Assembly (NCBI GenBank): GCA_016764035.1
Contig: JAESSQ010000113.1
Location: forward strand, 1 to 9,920
Reading direction: 5' to 3'
Length of the DNA stretch: 9,920 nucleotides
Source of the DNA: Gammaproteobacteria bacterium
GTDB lineage: Bacteria > Pseudomonadota > Gammaproteobacteria > SZUA-229
Positions within the stretch are counted from its first letter, which is position 1. Every line of letters starts with the position of its first letter. Position numbers and translations under genes: made by a program. Under the pieces are notes generated by a model that was not told the DNA's origin, searched no databases, and was given only the letters and a program-made list of their open reading frames with translations. Of the stretch, positions 6,584 through 9,920 are shown one piece after another.

Positions 6584-7726
6584 ATGAACATCAAGGTAGC
6601 TTTTGGTATGTCAAAAATAAGTCGGGTAACATTTCAAATTTATACCTCTTTGTTGTTGCTGTTCTGCTGTTCTGCGGTCTGTTCACAATCAGCACAGTCT
6701 GACACGGTTATAACGGTTGGTGTCGCATCTCATGGTGGTGCCGTTATATTAGGTGGTAGTGTTATCCCACTAAAAGAAGTCACAATGGCAGCGCAAATAC
6801 CTGGCCGTGTCATAAGTATATCGGGTGAAGAAGGGGATGAGTTTGTTGCTGGTACCCTACTGGTAAGTATCAATGATGATGATCTGCAAGCGAAAAAAAT
6901 AGCGGCGCAAGCGCAATTAAGCTTAGCGCGAAATGCCATGCAGAATGCGCATGTTCAATATAATCGAGAGTTGTGGAACCCACGTGTTGATAACCCAAGG
7001 CCTATGGCTGGTATGGGTATGCCGTCGATGTTCGACAATTTTTTTGATCGTAGTGGAATGTCGGGTGGTGGTAATAAAGGTATTGAAAGACACGCGGATC
7101 TGGTTACACAGAAAACACAAGTGGCGGCTGCGCGCTCCGGTGTTACAGCAGCAGAATCTGGCCTGTTAGCCATCGAAGCCAGATTGCGCGATACAAAAGC
7201 TATCGCGCCGTTCGACGGCATAATTATGAAAAAAATGGTTGAAATCGGCGATACGGTTCAACCTGGTCAGCCATTGATTGTCTTTTCATACACTAAATTC
7301 TTACGTATACAAGCTGAGGTTCCGGCGCGCTTAATGCCCGGTCTAAAAAAAGGCATGGTGGTTCCGGCAAGACTTGATGTGGGTAACACACAAGTTAAAG
7401 CACGTGTGGCACAAATTTCTCCCGTTGCAGACAGTTTGCAGCATACGGTCACGGTAAAGTTTGATCTGCCCGAAGGCGTGCCTGGTGGTCCGGGTATGTA
7501 CGCAGAAATCATGATCCCTGATGTGAGTTCGCCTAGTCGTGCGCTTCCTGTGGTACCCCTTGCCGCTATTCATAGAAAAGGTAGTCTGCCTTCAGTGCTG
7601 GTACTGGATGAAGACGATAACCCCAAGATGCGCCTGGTTAGAATCGGCGGCATGGTAGATGATGATTCTGTGACGATTTTATCTGGTTTGAAACCGGGTG
7701 AGCGTGTGCTGGTACGAGGAAAATAG
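6584..7726 (+). CDS. RND efflux periplasmic adaptor (membrane fusion protein)
   Basis: This is the adaptor that bridges an inner-membrane RND pump and an outer-membrane channel. An N-terminal signal segment is visible (YTSLLLLFCCSAVC, about 20-33). It lacks a proper lipobox, so it is probably a signal-peptidase I product and not a lipoprotein. The order is typical: first lipoyl half (about 65-97), helix (99-131), helix (166-201), second lipoyl half (IAPFDGIIMKKMVEIGDTVQPGQPLIVF, 207-234), beta-barrel (about 238-315) and membrane-proximal domain (to 380, ending LKPGERVLVRGK). Between the two hairpin helices sits a Met/Gly/Pro-rich insert (about 139-163) with five Met. The start is uncertain: ATG 6584 has no ribosome binding site, while in-frame ATG 6608 (residue 9) has AAGG 11 nt upstream and gives a more standard signal peptide. 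The permease gene follows after 8 bp. The substrate cannot be told from sequence. Confidence 0.92.
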   Translation: MNIKVAFGMSKISRVTFQIYTSLLLLFCCSAVCSQSAQSDTVITVGVASHGGAVILGGSVIPLKEVTMAAQIPGRVISISGEEGDEFVAGTLLVSINDDDLQAKKIAAQAQLSLARNAMQNAHVQYNRELWNPRVDNPRPMAGMGMPSMFDNFFDRSGMSGGGNKGIERHADLVTQKTQVAAARSGVTAAESGLLAIEARLRDTKAIAPFDGIIMKKMVEIGDTVQPGQPLIVFSYTKFLRIQAEVPARLMPGLKKGMVVPARLDVGNTQVKARVAQISPVADSLQHTVTVKFDLPEGVPGGPGMYAEIMIPDVSSPSRALPVVPLAAIHRKGSLPSVLVLDEDDNPKMRLVRIGGMVDDDSVTILSGLKPGERVLVRGK

Positions 7727-7734
7727 TCGTCCTC

Positions 7735-9864
7735 ATGTCTGATAACAACGAATTGAAAAAGCAGGAAGCCGTCAGCAATAATCTGGGCCTGGCAGGCTGG
7801 ATTGCAAAGTCATTTATCACTTCTCCCTTGACGCCGATGTTAATCATCATTTTTATATTGATGGGCTTAACAGGAATTGCGTTCACACCCAGGCAGGAAG
7901 ATCCGCAGATATCGGTACCGATGGCGGACATCTTCGTGCAGTATCCTGGCGCTTCGGCTGAACAGGTGGCGGCACTTGCTGCCAAACCACTAGAACGAAT
8001 CATGAGCGAAATGGACGGTGTCAAACATGTCTATGCCGCTGCTCAACGTGACTCGGCACTTATCACGGTTGAGTTTGATGTGGGTGAAGAGATGGAGCAC
8101 TCACTGACCAAAGTTTACAGTAAATTAAATTCCAACCTTGATATTATGCCGCCAGGTGTGTCGAGCTTTATCGTTAAGCCGAAAGCTGTTGATGATGTAC
8201 CGGGCCTGACCATTACCCTGTGGTCCAATGATGTCGATGATGCTTCTTTGCGGCTGATTGCTCTTGATACCTTACAAAAATTAAGTGAAGTACCTAACTC
8301 TAATCAGGGCTTTGTTGTTAGTGGTCGCACAGAGCAGTTACGTGTTGAAGTGCTACCAGAAAAACTGGCGGGTTATGGCATAAGTTTGCCTAGGCTCGCG
8401 CAGGTAATCCAGCAGGCAAACAGTGAAAAATCGGTTGGTGATATCGAAGCCTGGGACAAGAGCTTTAAAGTTTATACCGGTTCGTTTCTGCAGTCCGCGC
8501 AGGATGTTGAGAGTATTGTTGTTGGATTAAGTGGCGGTAATCCCGTTTATATTCGTGATGTTGCTAATGTGTTACACGGGCCATCAGAAGTGCATAGCAT
8601 GGTTAATCATTATACCGGGCCAGCCAGCACAGAAGATAACGTTGCCGACGGTGCGTCTGCGGTTACCATTGCTATCGCCAAGAAAAAAGGTTCTAACGGT
8701 GTTTCCGTTAACGAAGCGATTCTCGAAAGGTTGGCTGATCTTAAGGGCGTTATTATTCCTGATAATGTGAATGTGTATATCTCGCGTAATTACGGTGAAA
8801 CCGCTAATGACAAAGTCAATGAGTTGATTTTTAAGTTGTTTATTGCCACCGGTATCGTAACATTATTGGTATGGTTCTCCCTGGGTTGGCGTCCTGCATT
8901 AGTGGTTCTTATTGTTATTCCAATCGTTATTTTATTTACTGTCTTTAGTGCCATGGTTCTGGGTTTGACGATTGACCGAGTCAGCCTGTTCGCATTGATT
9001 TTTTCTATCGGCATTTTGGTTGATGATGCCATCGTCGTTATCGAGAACATCTACCGGCACTGGTTGATGAAAGAAGACATGAGTGTTGAAGTTTCGATCG
9101 AAGCGGTTCGTGAAGTAGGTAATCCGACCATACTGGCAACCTTTACGGTTATGGCAGCGTTAATGCCTATGGGTGTGGTGCGAGGCATGATGGGGCCGTA
9201 CATGGCACCTATCCCGACGTTGGGGTCGGTAGCGATGTTGTTTTCCTTGTTCGCAGCTTTTGCCTTTACGCCATGGCTGGCTAATAAGATGAAGCCGTCC
9301 ATGGCAACGTTGAAACGTCATGCTGAAAAAGAGCAGGCCGGCAATGAACGTCTTGGACGTTTTTTCCGTCGGTCGATTACACCGTTAATTGAGCGCAGTG
9401 TTTTAGGTTATGGTTTTCTCGCATCATTGTTTGTGGTTTTCTTTGCGAGCTGTGTGATGTTTTATACCACGGCGGTCTCGGTAAAAATGTTGCCACTGGA
9501 TAACAAGTCAGAGTTTGATATCGTTATCAATTTTCCAGAAGGCACATCCTTAATCGATACCGCAAACCTTACTGCCACGTTGGCGGCAGAGGCCAGAAAA
9601 TTTGAAGAGGTCGTGTCATTGCAGACCTATGTCGGTACGGCATCACCTTATAATTTCAACGGTTTGGTGCGGCACTATTATTTAAGAAGCAAACCCTGGC
9701 AGGCCGATATGCAGGTCGTGTTGACACATAAATCGACGCGCGATATTACCAGTCATGAGTTGGCAGTAGCCATGCGTGACATTATGACGCCAATCGCCAA
9801 AACGGCGGGCGCGCGAATTCAAGTCGTCGAAATGCCACCGGGACCACCGGTATACAATCGGTAG
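7735..9864 (+). CDS. RND efflux permease, frame broken by frameshift near 9855 (N-terminal about two thirds)
   Basis: This is the inner-membrane proton-driven pump subunit of the AcrB/HAE1-like superfamily. Visible parts are TM1 (about 35-52), the RQEDPQISVP start of the first periplasmic domain, TM2-TM6 (about 365-520) and TM7 (about 562-580). TM4 keeps the proton-relay pair Asp430-Asp431 in GILVDDAIVVIENIYRH, so the pump core looks functional. No charged TM4 pattern points to metal (CusA-like) export, so an organic substrate is more likely; that is inference. The frame ends after 709 residues at a TAG at 9862-9864, directly after the conserved EMPPGPPV, whereas the family is about 1,000-1,050 residues long. 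The expected continuation is found in another frame, so this is a broken or mis-sequenced gene and not a natural end. The upstream GAGGA (7716-7720) lies 14 nt from the ATG, and the gene is probably coupled to the adaptor gene. Confidence 0.9.
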   Translation: MSDNNELKKQEAVSNNLGLAGWIAKSFITSPLTPMLIIIFILMGLTGIAFTPRQEDPQISVPMADIFVQYPGASAEQVAALAAKPLERIMSEMDGVKHVYAAAQRDSALITVEFDVGEEMEHSLTKVYSKLNSNLDIMPPGVSSFIVKPKAVDDVPGLTITLWSNDVDDASLRLIALDTLQKLSEVPNSNQGFVVSGRTEQLRVEVLPEKLAGYGISLPRLAQVIQQANSEKSVGDIEAWDKSFKVYTGSFLQSAQDVESIVVGLSGGNPVYIRDVANVLHGPSEVHSMVNHYTGPASTEDNVADGASAVTIAIAKKKGSNGVSVNEAILERLADLKGVIIPDNVNVYISRNYGETANDKVNELIFKLFIATGIVTLLVWFSLGWRPALVVLIVIPIVILFTVFSAMVLGLTIDRVSLFALIFSIGILVDDAIVVIENIYRHWLMKEDMSVEVSIEAVREVGNPTILATFTVMAALMPMGVVRGMMGPYMAPIPTLGSVAMLFSLFAAFAFTPWLANKMKPSMATLKRHAEKEQAGNERLGRFFRRSITPLIERSVLGYGFLASLFVVFFASCVMFYTTAVSVKMLPLDNKSEFDIVINFPEGTSLIDTANLTATLAAEARKFEEVVSLQTYVGTASPYNFNGLVRHYYLRSKPWQADMQVVLTHKSTRDITSHELAVAMRDIMTPIAKTAGARIQVVEMPPGPPVYNR

Positions 9865-9920
9865 TCGCTGAAGTTTATGGTCCGGATCAGGCTACCAGGC
9901 GACAGTTTGCGCGAGATTTA
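9858..9920 (+). other. Continuation of the RND permease in a shifted frame (to window edge)
   Basis: Reading from 9858 in the frame different from the preceding CDS gives SVVAEVYGPDQATRRQFARDL, open to the window end. This is the sequence expected right after the PPGPPV motif of RND permeases (usually ...PPV..xVVAEVYGP...). The join therefore lies between about 9853 and 9858. One missing base, or two extra ones, would explain it. There is no homopolymer or obvious slippery heptamer at the site, so programmed frameshifting is not suggested. The rest of the permease (about 300 residues) should lie beyond the window. Confidence 0.85.

Noticed and set aside
6923..7573. Open frames in both directions inside the adaptor gene
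   Set aside because: They lie inside a clear membrane-fusion protein and have low-complexity or cysteine/histidine-rich translations typical of wrong-frame reading.
9850..9864. Programmed ribosomal frameshifting in the permease
   Set aside because: The junction has no slippery heptamer, no homopolymer and no obvious downstream pseudoknot, and RND permeases are not known to use recoding.

Overview
The window looks like chromosomal DNA from a moderately AT-rich gammaproteobacterium, probably one with type IV pili. The reasons are a FimX-type c-di-GMP protein, an EF-P system of the EpmA/EpmB beta-lysylation type, and an inner-membrane RND efflux pump with its periplasmic adaptor. All recognisable genes are of gammaproteobacterial type. 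I saw no insertion sequence, phage gene, tRNA, rRNA or CRISPR array. The order or genus cannot be fixed from this sequence alone.

Left part (1-3431, minus strand): a FimX-like REC-PAS-GGDEF-EAL protein runs off the left edge with about 511 residues visible. It lies 64 bp downstream of a 610-residue protein with a C-terminal PilZ-like segment and a long, mostly helical N-terminal part of unknown function. They are co-directional and both look like c-di-GMP signalling proteins, so they probably form one transcription unit acting on type IV pili or surface behaviour.

Middle part (3534-6347): a complete EF-P modification locus. epmB (radical-SAM lysine 2,3-aminomutase) is on the minus strand. 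It is divergent from efp and epmA (EF-P lysine ligase), which are on the plus strand and separated by 25 bp. EpmB makes (R)-beta-lysine, EpmA attaches it to EF-P Lys34, and modified EF-P relieves ribosome stalling at polyproline. The 149-bp divergent spacer holds an 8-bp perfect inverted repeat that overlaps a candidate epmB promoter.

Right part (6584-9920, plus strand): an RND efflux operon, with a membrane-fusion (adaptor) protein followed 8 bp later by an RND permease. The adaptor carries a Met/Gly-rich insert at the tip of its hairpin. The permease frame stops at 9862-9864, but clear RND sequence resumes in another frame from 9858 to the window end. The gene is therefore frameshifted, either by a real mutation or by a sequence error.

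Most of the window is conserved housekeeping and signalling DNA. The points most worth checking are the permease frameshift, the PilZ-like/FimX pair, the divergent efp/epmB control region and the adaptor insert.
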